DNA of 64,000 nt. It comes from Streptomyces alfalfae. Lineage in GTDB: Bacteria; Actinomycetota; Actinomycetes; Streptomycetales; Streptomycetaceae. Below the pieces are notes generated by a model. That model was not told the DNA's origin. It was given only the letters and a program-made list of their open reading frames with translations, and searched no databases. The translations under genes and the position numbers were made by a program. Of this stretch, positions 8,890 to 16,998 are shown in pieces. The stretch spans positions 124,001 to 188,000 of the forward strand of contig NZ_QEXM01000050.1 in NCBI RefSeq assembly GCF_004127445.1, written 5' to 3'. Each line of letters begins with the position of its first letter. The first letter of the stretch is position 1.

Positions 8890-9423
8890 CTACTCCTCGG
8901 GCGAGGCGCTCTCGCGTACGTTCTTCCGGCGCGCGGCCAGCGTCACGAGCACCCCGACCGCGGTGCCCGCGAGCGCGGCGGGGACCATCCAGGCGCGGTT
9001 GAGGGAGTGGCCGACCGCGTGGTCGACGGAGTAGCGGCCGGGCCCGGTGACGGCGAGGGCGGCGGCGGTCAGGCCGAGGAACGCCGGGTACTCGTAGCCG
9101 CCGCCCTGGCTGAAGAAGCCGCTCGGCGCGTGCACGGCCGCGGCGCCCGCCATGGCGCCGGCCGCCGCGGAGCCCGCCGCCGGGGTGGCGAGCCCCAGGG
9201 CGAGGAGGGCGCCGCCGCCGGCCTCGGCGAGCCCGGCGACCAGGGCGTTGCGCTTGCCCGGGGCGTAGCCGATGGACTCGAAGAAGGCGCCGGTGCCCTC
9301 CAGGCCGTGGCCGCCGAACCAGCCGAACAGCTTCTGGGCGCCGTGCGCGGCGAGCACCCCTCCGGTCCCCGCGCGCAGGAGCAGCAGTCCGAGGTCACGT
9401 CGGTCCAGGCAGGAACAGGTCAT
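8890..9423 (-). CDS. DoxX family membrane protein
   Basis: 177 aa. The DoxX pattern is clear: LLLRAGTGGVLAAHGAQKLFGWFGG at the N-terminus and four hydrophobic segments. DoxX-family proteins are small membrane proteins linked to redox processes, without a settled activity. The start at 9423 is preceded by GGGGAG at good spacing; the longer upstream open frame has no such support. It is divergent from the SnoaL-like gene at 9574. Confidence 0.9.
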   Translation of the reverse strand: MTCSCLDRRDLGLLLLRAGTGGVLAAHGAQKLFGWFGGHGLEGTGAFFESIGYAPGKRNALVAGLAEAGGGALLALGLATPAAGSAAAGAMAGAAAVHAPSGFFSQGGGYEYPAFLGLTAAALAVTGPGRYSVDHAVGHSLNRAWMVPAALAGTAVGVLVTLAARRKNVRESASPEE

Positions 9424-9573
9424 CGCGGGCTCCCCAGCGGTGGGCGGAAACGGAATCGGTCCTCTCCCACCGTCCGACGGACCGGCGCCGGGCACCCGGT
9501 CCGGGCGGCCGTACGGGTGAGGGGCGCCGGCGTCCCGGTGGCGCGGGCGTCCGCCCGGTGTGAGCGTGTGCCC

Positions 9574-9900
9574 ATGAGCATCCAGGTGAACCGGCTCGGC
9601 GACCCCTCGGTCCGGGCTTTCGTGACCGCGGTCAACGCCCATGACAGGCACGCCTTCGAGGCGCTGCTCGCGCCCGGCGCGACCATGTCCGACGACGGCT
9701 CCGACCGTGACGTCGCCGAGTGGACCGAGCGGGAGATCTTCTCCTCGCGCGGCCACATGGACGTCATGTCGGAGTCGGACGGGGGCCGCGTGCTGCTCGT
9801 CACCTACCGCAACGACACCTGGGGCGAGATGCGCACGAAGTGGCGCTTCGTCCCGGACGACGCGGGCAGGATCACCCACTTCGAGACGGGCCAGGCCTGA
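9574..9900 (+). CDS. SnoaL/NTF2-like small protein
   Basis: 108 aa. The order of predicted helices and strands, with the early segment VRAFVTAVNAHDRHAFEALL and a closing beta-rich part (VLLVTYRNDTW, TKWRFVPD), is that of the NTF2-like/SnoaL cone fold. Members include isomerases, cyclases and binding proteins; no catalytic set identifies this one. The ATG at 9574 is the first to give a complete fold. The gene is followed at once by a strong hairpin shared with the convergent PhzF-like gene. Confidence 0.75.
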   Translation: MSIQVNRLGDPSVRAFVTAVNAHDRHAFEALLAPGATMSDDGSDRDVAEWTEREIFSSRGHMDVMSESDGGRVLLVTYRNDTWGEMRTKWRFVPDDAGRITHFETGQA

Positions 9901-9921
9901 GCCGTCAGGGGCCGGGCGGGC

Positions 9922-9945
9922 CGTGACGCCCGCGCGGGCGTCACG
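9922..9945. terminator. Bidirectional hairpin terminator, 12-bp arms
   Basis: CGTGACGCCCGC followed at once by its exact reverse complement forms a 24-bp palindrome between two convergent genes. Its right part overlaps the stop codon of the PhzF-like gene. No U-tract follows, as is normal for Streptomyces terminators. Confidence 0.7.
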
Positions 9946-10834
9946 CCGGAATCCGTACCGCCGTCCCGCTGACCCGCACCCGCTCGTCGCCCTCCCGCAG
10001 CGTCACCGTCAGGACGCCGGGCCTGCCCATGTCCTCGCCCTGGTGGAGGGTGAGGACGGCGGAGGCGGGGACGAGGCCGAGTTCGCGCGCGTAGGCGCCG
10101 AAGGCGGCGGCCGCCGCGCCCGTCGCCGGGTCCTCGACGACGCCGCCCACCGGGAACGGGTCGCGTACGTGGAAGACGTCCGCCGACGCCCGCCGGACCA
10201 GCTGCACGGTCGTGAGGCCGAGGCGTCGCATCAGCGCCTCCAGGCGCGGGAAGTCGTAGTCGAGCCGGGCGAGGCGGTCCCGGGTCGCCGCGGCGATGAC
10301 GAGGTGGCGGGCGCCCGCGAAGGCGATCCGCGGCGGCAGGGCGGCGTCCAGTTCGGCCGCGGACCAGCCGAGCGCGGCGAGCGCCTCGGCCACGTCGTCC
10401 GCCCCGGCGGCCTCGACGTGCGGCACGACGCTGGTGAGCGTGGCCCGCGGCGTCCCCTCGCCCGTGTCGACGGCGACCGGCACCTCGCCCGCCGGTGTCG
10501 CGAAGAGATAGCCCCCGGCGCCGGCACGGGTCCCGTCCCGCTCGGCGAGCGCCACCGCGGCGGCCACGGTGGCGTGCCCGCAGAACGGGACCTCGGCCTT
10601 GGGGGCGAAGTAGCGCACGTCGTAGACCGGTTCGGCGGCTCCGGGGTCCCTGGCCGTGAGGAAGGCGGTCTCGCTGTAGCCGAGCCGTGCCGCGATCGTC
10701 AGCATCGCCGTGTCGTCGAGTCCGGCCGCGTCGAGGACGACCCCGGCGGGGTTGCCGCCCGCGGGGTCGGTGGTGAAGGCCGCGTAGCGCAGCACTTCGG
10801 GGGCGGGGGAGCCGGCGGTGTCATTCGTCGTCAT
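9941..10834 (-). CDS. PhzF family isomerase-like protein
   Basis: 297 aa. PhzF fold markers are present: FTTDPAGGNPAGVVLD near the start, GYSETAFL with the conserved catalytic Glu, YDVRYFAPKAEVPFCGHAT and, in the second half, DPATGAAAAAFGAY. PhzF itself isomerises a phenazine precursor; most relatives have unknown substrates and no phenazine genes are visible here. The ATG at 10834 is preferred over a TTG at 10846; neither has a strong Shine-Dalgarno. Confidence 0.9.
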   Translation of the reverse strand: MTTNDTAGSPAPEVLRYAAFTTDPAGGNPAGVVLDAAGLDDTAMLTIAARLGYSETAFLTARDPGAAEPVYDVRYFAPKAEVPFCGHATVAAAVALAERDGTRAGAGGYLFATPAGEVPVAVDTGEGTPRATLTSVVPHVEAAGADDVAEALAALGWSAAELDAALPPRIAFAGARHLVIAAATRDRLARLDYDFPRLEALMRRLGLTTVQLVRRASADVFHVRDPFPVGGVVEDPATGAAAAAFGAYARELGLVPASAVLTLHQGEDMGRPGVLTVTLREGDERVRVSGTAVRIPA

Positions 10835-10876
10835 GTCGCAGGGCAACCGTTCCGCGGCGCGGGTTCATTCCCCCGC

Positions 10877-10895
10877 GGCCCCGACCGCCGGGGCC
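10877..10895 (-). terminator. Hairpin after the lamin-tail gene
   Basis: GGCCCCG, a 5-nt loop and CGGGGCC form a 7-bp stem 43 nt downstream of the lamin-tail protein stop and upstream of the PhzF-like gene, both on the minus strand. It probably separates the two transcripts. Confidence 0.5.
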
Positions 10896-10937
10896 CCGTC
10901 ACGGAGCGGCCGCCCCCCCACCCCCCTCGGACGGCGG

Positions 10938-11402
10938 TCAGTGGCAGCTGACGTGCCCGGAGCCGGCGCGCGACCAGGAGCAGGAGTCCTTGAGCGCACC
11001 GCTCGGCTTGAGGAGGCGGGCCTTGTCGCCGGTGTTGTTCCAGACGTAGCCGCCCCGGCCCCAGTAGCGCACGCCGGAGGCGTCGGCGCCCTTGCCGGTG
11101 CGGACCTTGACGGTCTTGCCGGCGCCGATCTTGTAGCTGCCGAAGGTGTAGGTGTACCCGGTGTTGTCCTTGAGCTTGTAGCCCTTGAGCTGGATCGGGG
11201 ACCGGGTGTTGTTGTGGATGTTGACCCACTCGGCGTTCAGCGACGCGTTCGACCGGGTGTCGCGGCCGGGGCTGTCGTACTGGATGTGGCCGAGGTGCAG
11301 TCCGCCCTGGTGGCTCGCCGCCGACGCGGGCGACGCGGCGAGCAGGGCCGCCGCCAGAGCGGTGGCGGTGAGGACGGCGGGGGCGGCGGTGCGTATGCGC
11401 AA
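10938..11402 (-). CDS. Secreted lamin-tail domain protein
   Basis: 154 aa. A signal peptide (MRIRTAAPAVL, a hydrophobic core, then ASPASA near residue 28) precedes one lamin-tail-like domain with the pattern LNAEWVNIHNNT, a GYKLKD turn and GYVWNNTGDKARL. Such domains are Ig-like and are found on secreted actinobacterial proteins, often beside nucleases; this one stands alone. TTG at 11402 is chosen because GGAG lies 6 nt upstream, whereas the TTG at 11414 has none. Two cysteines near the C-terminus could form a disulfide. Confidence 0.85.
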   Translation of the reverse strand: MRIRTAAPAVLTATALAAALLAASPASAASHQGGLHLGHIQYDSPGRDTRSNASLNAEWVNIHNNTRSPIQLKGYKLKDNTGYTYTFGSYKIGAGKTVKVRTGKGADASGVRYWGRGGYVWNNTGDKARLLKPSGALKDSCSWSRAGSGHVSCH

Positions 11403-11574
11403 GAGATGCTCCAAGTGTGAAGTTCTCGTGGAGAGAAGCCGAGCATACGGTGCGTGCTGACCCGGATTGGTGCGGCAGGCCCCATTCCACTTGTGGAGAT
11501 CCGGACGTCGGGACGGTTCTCCGCCGACCCGCCCCGGCCGCCGCCCCCGGCCCGCCGTGCCGCGAAACGGCCCC

Positions 11575-12381
11575 TCAACCCCGTCCGATGTAGGGCATGT
11601 CGGTCGCGAGGACCGTCGCGAACTGGACGTTCGCCTCCAGGGGCAGCTCCGCCATGTGCCGCACCGTGCGCGCCACGTCGGCCACGTCCATCACCGGCTC
11701 GCTCGCCAGTTCGCCGTTGGCCTGGAGGACGCCCGACTGCATGCGCTCGGTCATGTCGGTCGCGGCGTTGCCGATGTCGATCTGCCCCACGGCGATCCGG
11801 TGGCGACGCCCGTCCAGGGAAAGGGACTTCGTCAGGCCGGTCAGCGCGTGCTTCGTCGCCGTGTACGCCACCGAGTCCGGGCGCGGCGCGTGCGCGGAGA
11901 TGGAGCCGTTGTTGATGATCCGGCCGCCGTGCGGCTCCTGCTCCTTCATCTGCCGGAAGGCCGCCTGCGCGCAGAGGAAGGCGCCGTTGAGGTTGGTGTC
12001 GACGACGTGCCGCCACGCCTCGTAGGACAGGTCCTCGACCGGGACGCCACCGGGGCCGAACGTGCCGGCGTTGTTGAAGAGCAGGTCGAGCCGCCCGAAG
12101 CGCTCGCGGACGGCGGCGAACAGCGCGGCCACGTCGTCCGGCCGTGACACGTCCGTCCGTACGGTGAGGGCGGCGCCGTCCGGCGCGGAGGCGAGGGCGG
12201 CCGTCTCCGCCAGGGTCTCGACGCGGCGGCCCGCGAGCGCCACGGACCAGCCCGCGGCCAGGAGTTCGAGGGCGACGGAGCGGCCGATTCCGGAGCCCGC
12301 CCCGGTCACCACGGCGGTCTTCGCGGCGGTCCGCGGGGTGGCGGGGGAGGAGTTCGGCCGGGGAGTTGGCTCAGCGTTCAT
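11575..12381 (-). CDS. Short-chain dehydrogenase/reductase
   Basis: 268 aa, classical SDR. The NAD(P)-binding motif TGAGSGIG is near residues 23-30, NNAG near residue 105, and the catalytic Tyr/Lys in YTATK near residue 170. An Arg after the first beta strand (LAGRR) suggests NADP preference, by analogy only. The ATG at 12381 follows a spacer divergent from phoD and leaves a Pro-rich N-terminal tail of about 18 residues before the fold. The substrate is unknown. Confidence 0.9.
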   Translation of the reverse strand: MNAEPTPRPNSSPATPRTAAKTAVVTGAGSGIGRSVALELLAAGWSVALAGRRVETLAETAALASAPDGAALTVRTDVSRPDDVAALFAAVRERFGRLDLLFNNAGTFGPGGVPVEDLSYEAWRHVVDTNLNGAFLCAQAAFRQMKEQEPHGGRIINNGSISAHAPRPDSVAYTATKHALTGLTKSLSLDGRRHRIAVGQIDIGNAATDMTERMQSGVLQANGELASEPVMDVADVARTVRHMAELPLEANVQFATVLATDMPYIGRG

Positions 12382-12514
12382 GGCCCCGCAGCGTACGGGA
12401 GGGCCGTCCACGCGGACATCATCCGCCCGCCATATGGCTGTTGTGTACGCGACAGGCGGCCGTCGTCCCCCGCTACTTCCATGCACCTGACACCAATCGT
12501 CAGGGAAGGGTCCA

Positions 12515-14149
12515 ATGACACCCGCAGGCACGCACCACGCACCCGAGCTCCGCGCCGCTGCCCAGCACCTCGGGCGCCGCCGCTTCCTCACCGTCACCGG
12601 AGCGGCCGCCGCCCTCGCCTTCGCCACCAACCTGCCGAGCGCCGGCGTCGCGGCCGCCGCCGAGCTGGACGCCCGCCGCATCAAGGACGACCCCTTCACG
12701 CTCGGCGTCGCCTCCGGTGACCCGCAGCCCACCTCGGTCCTGCTCTGGACCCGCCTGGCACCCGCCCCCTACGAGCCGGGCGGCGGCCTGCCCCAGGAGC
12801 GCGTCTCCGTCCGCTGGGAACTCGCCCACGACGCACGCTTCCGCCGGATCGCCAGACGCGGCACCGCCACCGCGCACCCCGAGTACGGCCACTCCGTGCA
12901 CGTCGAGGCGGACCACCTGGACCCGGGCCGCCGCTACTACTTCCGCTTCCGCGCCGGTCAGTGGGTGAGCGAGACCGGCCGCACCCGCACCGCGCCCGCC
13001 GCGGGCAGCCGCCCCGGCTCCCTGACCCTCGCCGCCGTCTCCTGCCAGGCCTACCACGACGGCTACTTCACCGCCCACAAGCACCTGGCGCAGGACGACG
13101 TCGACGTCGTCTTCCACCTCGGCGACTACCTCTACGAGTACGCCGTGAACGCCGTCGGCGGCGCCCGCAACTACACCGACCGCACCCTGCCCGCCCACTA
13201 CAACAAGGAGACCAAGACCCTCCAGGACTACCGACTGCGGTACGGCCTCTACAAGTCCGACCCCGACCTGCGGGCCGCGCACGCCGCGCACCCCTTCGTC
13301 GTCACCTGGGACGACCACGAGGCCGAGAACAACTACGCCGACGACATCTCCGAGAACGGCGACCCGGCCGCGGAGTTCCTGCTCCGCCGCGCCGCCGCCT
13401 ACCGCGCGTACTGGGAGAACCTGCCGCTGCGCCGCCCCCAGCTCCCCAAGGGCCCCGACGCCCAGCTCTACCGCCGCCTGGTCTGGGGCCGCCTCGCCCA
13501 GTTCGACATCCTCGACACCCGGCAGTACCGCTCCGACCAGGCGTACGGCGACAAAGCGCACCCCGCGGGCCCCGAGACGGACGACCCGGCGCGCACCATC
13601 ACCGGCGCCACGCAGGAGCGCTGGCTCATCGACGGCTGGCGCCGCTCCCGCGCCCTGTGGAACGTCGTCCCCCAGCAGGTCACCTTCTCCCAGCGCCGGC
13701 TGGACCTCACCGAGCAGCCGAAGCTCTCCATGGACGCCTGGGACGGCTACCGCGCCTCCCGGCAGCGGGTCCTCGCGGGCGCCAGGGCCGCACGCCTGGA
13801 CAACCTCATGGTCCTCACCGGTGACGTGCACGTCGGCTACGCCTTCGACATCAAGGCCGACTTCGACGACCCCTCCTCCAAGACCCTCGGCACGGAGATC
13901 GTCGCCACGTCCATCGCCAGCGGCAAGGACGGCGCCGACAAGCCGGCCAACTGGGAGACCTACACCAGGGCCAACCCGCACCTGAAGTTCTACAACGGGC
14001 GGCGGGGCTACGTGACGGTGGCCTACGGCCGGGACTCCGCGCGGGCCGACTTCAAGACGCTCGACGCCGTCACGAAGCCGGGGGCGTCCCTGAAGACAGC
14101 GGCCTCTTTCGTCACCGAGGCGGGCTCGCCGGGGCTCCGCCCGGCGTGA
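12515..14149 (+). CDS. phoD: PhoD family alkaline phosphatase/phosphodiesterase, Tat-exported
   Basis: 544 aa. A twin-arginine signal (GRRRFLTVTG, residues about 21-30, then a hydrophobic Ala-rich core ending AAAA) sends the folded enzyme through Tat. PhoD-type metal-binding segments follow: LGDYLYEY, VTWDDHEAENN, NVVPQQVTF and LTGDVHVG. PhoD enzymes need Ca and Fe and release phosphate from phosphodiesters and monoesters outside the cell. The start has GGGAAGGG close upstream. I looked for 11-nt PHO-box repeats in the 133-nt spacer and saw no convincing set. A hairpin follows the gene. Confidence 0.93.
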   Translation: MTPAGTHHAPELRAAAQHLGRRRFLTVTGAAAALAFATNLPSAGVAAAAELDARRIKDDPFTLGVASGDPQPTSVLLWTRLAPAPYEPGGGLPQERVSVRWELAHDARFRRIARRGTATAHPEYGHSVHVEADHLDPGRRYYFRFRAGQWVSETGRTRTAPAAGSRPGSLTLAAVSCQAYHDGYFTAHKHLAQDDVDVVFHLGDYLYEYAVNAVGGARNYTDRTLPAHYNKETKTLQDYRLRYGLYKSDPDLRAAHAAHPFVVTWDDHEAENNYADDISENGDPAAEFLLRRAAAYRAYWENLPLRRPQLPKGPDAQLYRRLVWGRLAQFDILDTRQYRSDQAYGDKAHPAGPETDDPARTITGATQERWLIDGWRRSRALWNVVPQQVTFSQRRLDLTEQPKLSMDAWDGYRASRQRVLAGARAARLDNLMVLTGDVHVGYAFDIKADFDDPSSKTLGTEIVATSIASGKDGADKPANWETYTRANPHLKFYNGRRGYVTVAYGRDSARADFKTLDAVTKPGASLKTAASFVTEAGSPGLRPA

Positions 14150-14180
14150 TCACCGGCTGAGCCGAGTGGGTCCTCGGACG

Positions 14181-14209
14181 CCGGACGGCAGGACCTTCCA
14201 GCCGTCCGG
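14181..14209 (+). terminator. Hairpin terminator after phoD
   Basis: CCGGACGGC (14181-14189) and GCCGTCCGG (14201-14209) form a perfect 9-bp stem with an 11-nt loop, 32 nt after the phoD stop. The right arm also forms part of the first, diverged copy of a downstream tandem repeat. Confidence 0.6.
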
Positions 14210-14288
14210 AGTCTGGGGACCAGCCCCTCCGACCTCTGGTTCCCAGCCCCTCCGACCTCTGGTTCCCAGCCCCTCCGGCATCTGAGGA
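14199..14288. repeat. 23-bp tandem repeat between phoD and the Bcr/CflA gene
   Basis: Two exact copies of a 23-bp unit beginning CAGCCCCTCC lie at 14221-14243 and 14244-14266. A diverged copy precedes them (14199-14220, containing the right arm of the phoD terminator) and a partial copy follows (from 14267). No reading frame is supported here. Confidence 0.8.
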
Positions 14289-14401
14289 GCGGAGGCCGGG
14301 GCGGGGCCCCCGGCCCCGGGAAGGGGGCGGGTTCGGGGGGAGGAACCACCTGCCCGGAGCTGCGACCATGGGGGGAAACGAAGAGACATGGGAGGGGCTA
14401 G

Positions 14402-15691
14402 ATGCCTGAGCGCGGGCAGACAACCGCAGAGCACGAGATAACCGGGGCGGCGGAGCCGAAGAGCCCCGTCGCCCTCCGCCGCACCGGAGCCCTGGTGACC
14501 CTGGTGCTCGGCGGCCTCACCGCCGTCCCGCCGCTCTCCATGGACATGTACCTCCCGGCCCTGCCGGAGGTCACCGACGCCCTGAGCTCCCCGGCCGCGA
14601 CCGTCCAGCTCACCCTCACCGCCTGCCTCATGGGCATGGCCCTCGGCCAGCTCGTGGTGGGCCCCATGAGCGACAAGTGGGGACGCCGCAGGCCGCTCCT
14701 CGTCGGGCTGCTCGTCTACATCGTCGCCACCGCGATCTGCGCGTTCGCCCCCACCGCGGAACTGCTCATCGGCTTCCGCCTGCTCCAGGGCCTCGCCGGG
14801 GCCGCCGGGATCGTCATCGCCCGCGCGATCGTCCGCGACCTGTACGACGGCGTGGAGATGGCCCGCTTCTTCTCCACCCTGATGCTGATCTCCGGCGTGG
14901 CCCCGGTCGTCGCACCCCTCATCGGCGGTCAGGTCCTGCGCTTCACCGACTGGCGCGGCATCTTCGTCGTCCTCACCGGCGTCGGCATCGCCCTGACCTT
15001 CCTGGTGTGGCGGGTCCTGCCCGAGACCCTCGCCCCCGACAAGCGGCACAGCGGCGGCACCGCCGAGGCGCTGCGCACCATGCGCTCCCTCCTCGCCGAC
15101 CGCGTCTTCACCGGCTACATGGTCGCGGGCGGCTTCGCGTTCGCCGCCCTCTTCGCCTACATCTCCGCCTCGCCCTTCGTCATCCAGGAGATCTACGGCG
15201 CCTCGCCGCAGACCTTCAGCCTCCTCTTCGGCGTCAACTCCGTCGGCCTGATCGTCGTCGGCCAGATCAACGGCAAGGTCCTCGTCGGCCGGGTCAGCCT
15301 CAACAAGGCGCTCGCCTTCGGCCTCACCACCATCGCCGTCGCCGCCACCGCCCTGCTGCTCATGACCACCGGCGTCTTCGGCGAGATCGGCCTCTTCCCC
15401 GTCGCCGCCGGGCTCTTCGTCCTGATGTCGGCGATGGGTCTCGCCATGCCCAACACCCAGTCCCTCGCCCTCATCCGCACCCCGCACGCCGCCGGGTCCG
15501 CCTCCGCGCTCCTCGGCACCTCCTCCTTCCTCGTCGGCGCCGTCGCCTCGCCGCTCGTCGGCATCGCGGGGGAGGACACCGCCGTCCCCATGGCCGTCGT
15601 CCAACTGGTCTGCGCGCTGGCGGCCATCGCCTGCTTCGTGGGACTGTGCCGCCCCTGGCAGCACACGCCCACGGAGGAGGCGGAACACTGA
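14402..15691 (+). CDS. Bcr/CflA family multidrug MFS exporter
   Basis: 429 aa with 12 predicted membrane segments. The Bcr/CflA start MDMYLPALPEV is near residues 40-50 and MFS motif A reads GPMSDKWGRRRPL in the first cytoplasmic loop. Members export bicyclomycin, chloramphenicol, sulfonamides or cysteine; the substrate cannot be read here. GGGAGGGG sits 6 nt before the ATG. It overlaps the serine-hydrolase gene by 4 nt, so the two are probably translated as a coupled pair. Confidence 0.93.
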   Translation: MPERGQTTAEHEITGAAEPKSPVALRRTGALVTLVLGGLTAVPPLSMDMYLPALPEVTDALSSPAATVQLTLTACLMGMALGQLVVGPMSDKWGRRRPLLVGLLVYIVATAICAFAPTAELLIGFRLLQGLAGAAGIVIARAIVRDLYDGVEMARFFSTLMLISGVAPVVAPLIGGQVLRFTDWRGIFVVLTGVGIALTFLVWRVLPETLAPDKRHSGGTAEALRTMRSLLADRVFTGYMVAGGFAFAALFAYISASPFVIQEIYGASPQTFSLLFGVNSVGLIVVGQINGKVLVGRVSLNKALAFGLTTIAVAATALLLMTTGVFGEIGLFPVAAGLFVLMSAMGLAMPNTQSLALIRTPHAAGSASALLGTSSFLVGAVASPLVGIAGEDTAVPMAVVQLVCALAAIACFVGLCRPWQHTPTEEAEH

Positions 15692-16818
15692 GCTCACCAC
15701 GCACCCTGCGCGCCGGCACCCCCGAGCGCGCGGGCCTCGACCCGGACGAGATCGGCCGTCTGGTCGCCGAGGTGCGCGAGCTGACACGCGGCCCCCGCCC
15801 CTGGTGCTCGGGCGCCGTGGTCGTCGTGGGCCGCGGCCCCGTCATCGCCGCCGAGGCGGCCGCGGGCTGGGCGGTGCGCTACGCCTCGTACGACCCGGAG
15901 GCCGGCCGGGGCGTCGAGCTGCCCCACGAGTGGCGTGTCCCCATGCGGGTGGACACGCCCTTCGACCTGGCCTCGCTCACCAAGCTCTTCACGACCGTCG
16001 CCGCCATGCAGCAACTGGAGCGCGGCACCCTCGGCATCGACGCGCTCGTGGGCGCGTACATCCCCGAGTTCCGCGGCGCCGCCGCGCACGGCGTCACCGT
16101 GCGCCAGCTCCTCACCCACACCTCCGGGTTCCGGCCCGAGCTGCCGCTGTACGACTGTCCCGACGACGCCTCGCGGCTCGCGGCGCTGCGGGCGGAGGAG
16201 CCGGTCGGCGAACCCGGCGAGTACGTCTACTCCGACCTGAACATGCTCCTGCTCCAGCACATCCTGGAGCGCCTGACCCGGCGTTCCCTGGCCGACCTCG
16301 TGCGCGAGGGCATCACCCGGCCGCTCGGCATGAGCGGCACCGGCTTCGGGCCGCGTCCGGACGCCGCCGCCACGGAGGACCAGCGCAGACCGTGGGCCAA
16401 GGCCGACCGGGGGATGCTGCGGGGCGTCGTCCACGACGAGAACGCCTGGGCGCTGGGGGGCGTGGCCGGGCACGCCGGTCTCTTCTCCACCGGGCGTGAC
16501 CTGGCGGTCTTCTGCCGGACGATCCTCTGCGGGGGAGCGTACGGCAGGGCCCGCGTCCTCGGGCCCGACTTCGTCGAGCTGATGCTGATGGGGGGCGGGC
16601 TCGGGTTCGGGATCGACCAGCCGTGGTTCATGGGGGAGCTGGCCGGGCGGGGTGCTGCCGGGCACACCGGGTTCACCGGGACGTCCCTCGTCCTCGATCC
16701 GGCCACCGACACGTTTCTCGTGCTCCTGAGCAATGCGGTGCATCCGCGGCGTGGGGCTTTGGACAGTTCCCCGCGGGCGCGGGCGGCCACGCGGCTGGCG
16801 CGGGCCGCCGCGGGGTAG
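15688..16818 (+). CDS. Serine hydrolase, beta-lactamase class C-like, probable CTG start
   Basis: 376 aa from the proposed start. Penicillin-binding/class C motifs: SLTK (Ser-x-x-Lys nucleophile, near residue 95), YSDLN (Tyr of the second motif, near residue 183) and HTG in GHTGFTG near residue 328. No signal peptide is visible, so it is probably a cytoplasmic esterase or peptidase of the EstB/D-aminopeptidase kind. No ATG or GTG lies at the natural start: CTG at 15688 overlaps the preceding TGA exactly as ATGA junctions do and has GGAGGAGG 6-8 nt upstream. The next in-frame GTG (15772) would leave a shorter but possible N-terminus. Confidence 0.85.
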   Translation: MSSPRTLRAGTPERAGLDPDEIGRLVAEVRELTRGPRPWCSGAVVVVGRGPVIAAEAAAGWAVRYASYDPEAGRGVELPHEWRVPMRVDTPFDLASLTKLFTTVAAMQQLERGTLGIDALVGAYIPEFRGAAAHGVTVRQLLTHTSGFRPELPLYDCPDDASRLAALRAEEPVGEPGEYVYSDLNMLLLQHILERLTRRSLADLVREGITRPLGMSGTGFGPRPDAAATEDQRRPWAKADRGMLRGVVHDENAWALGGVAGHAGLFSTGRDLAVFCRTILCGGAYGRARVLGPDFVELMLMGGGLGFGIDQPWFMGELAGRGAAGHTGFTGTSLVLDPATDTFLVLLSNAVHPRRGALDSSPRARAATRLARAAAG

Positions 16819-16824
16819 GCCCCG

Positions 16825-16910
16825 CCCACGCGTCTGCCCACCTCCGGTTGTCTGCGCGGGCGCGGGCCGTGTGCGGTCGCTCGCGCAGTTCCCCGCGCCC
16901 GTGGGGCGGC
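16825..16910. repeat. REP-like Streptomyces extragenic element with 10-bp stem
   Basis: The sequence around CCGGTTGTCTGCG and GCGCAGTTCCCCGCGCCC resembles an extragenic element that, from memory, recurs in many Streptomyces genomes. CGGGCGCGGG (16857-16866) pairs with CCCGCGCCCG (16892-16901) over a 25-nt loop. It can serve as a terminator for the serine-hydrolase gene. Confidence 0.55.
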
Positions 16911-16998
16911 CTTGAGCGCTCTCGTGGTTCTCCGCGTCCCCTGCGGGGTGCCGTTCTCGTGCCACATCCGGAGGCGTCGGTCCCGGTAGACTCTCGGG

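Noticed and set aside
12376..12514. Possible PHO box upstream of phoD (GTTCATGGCCC)
   Set aside because: Only one half unit fits and there is no second 11-nt copy in phase.
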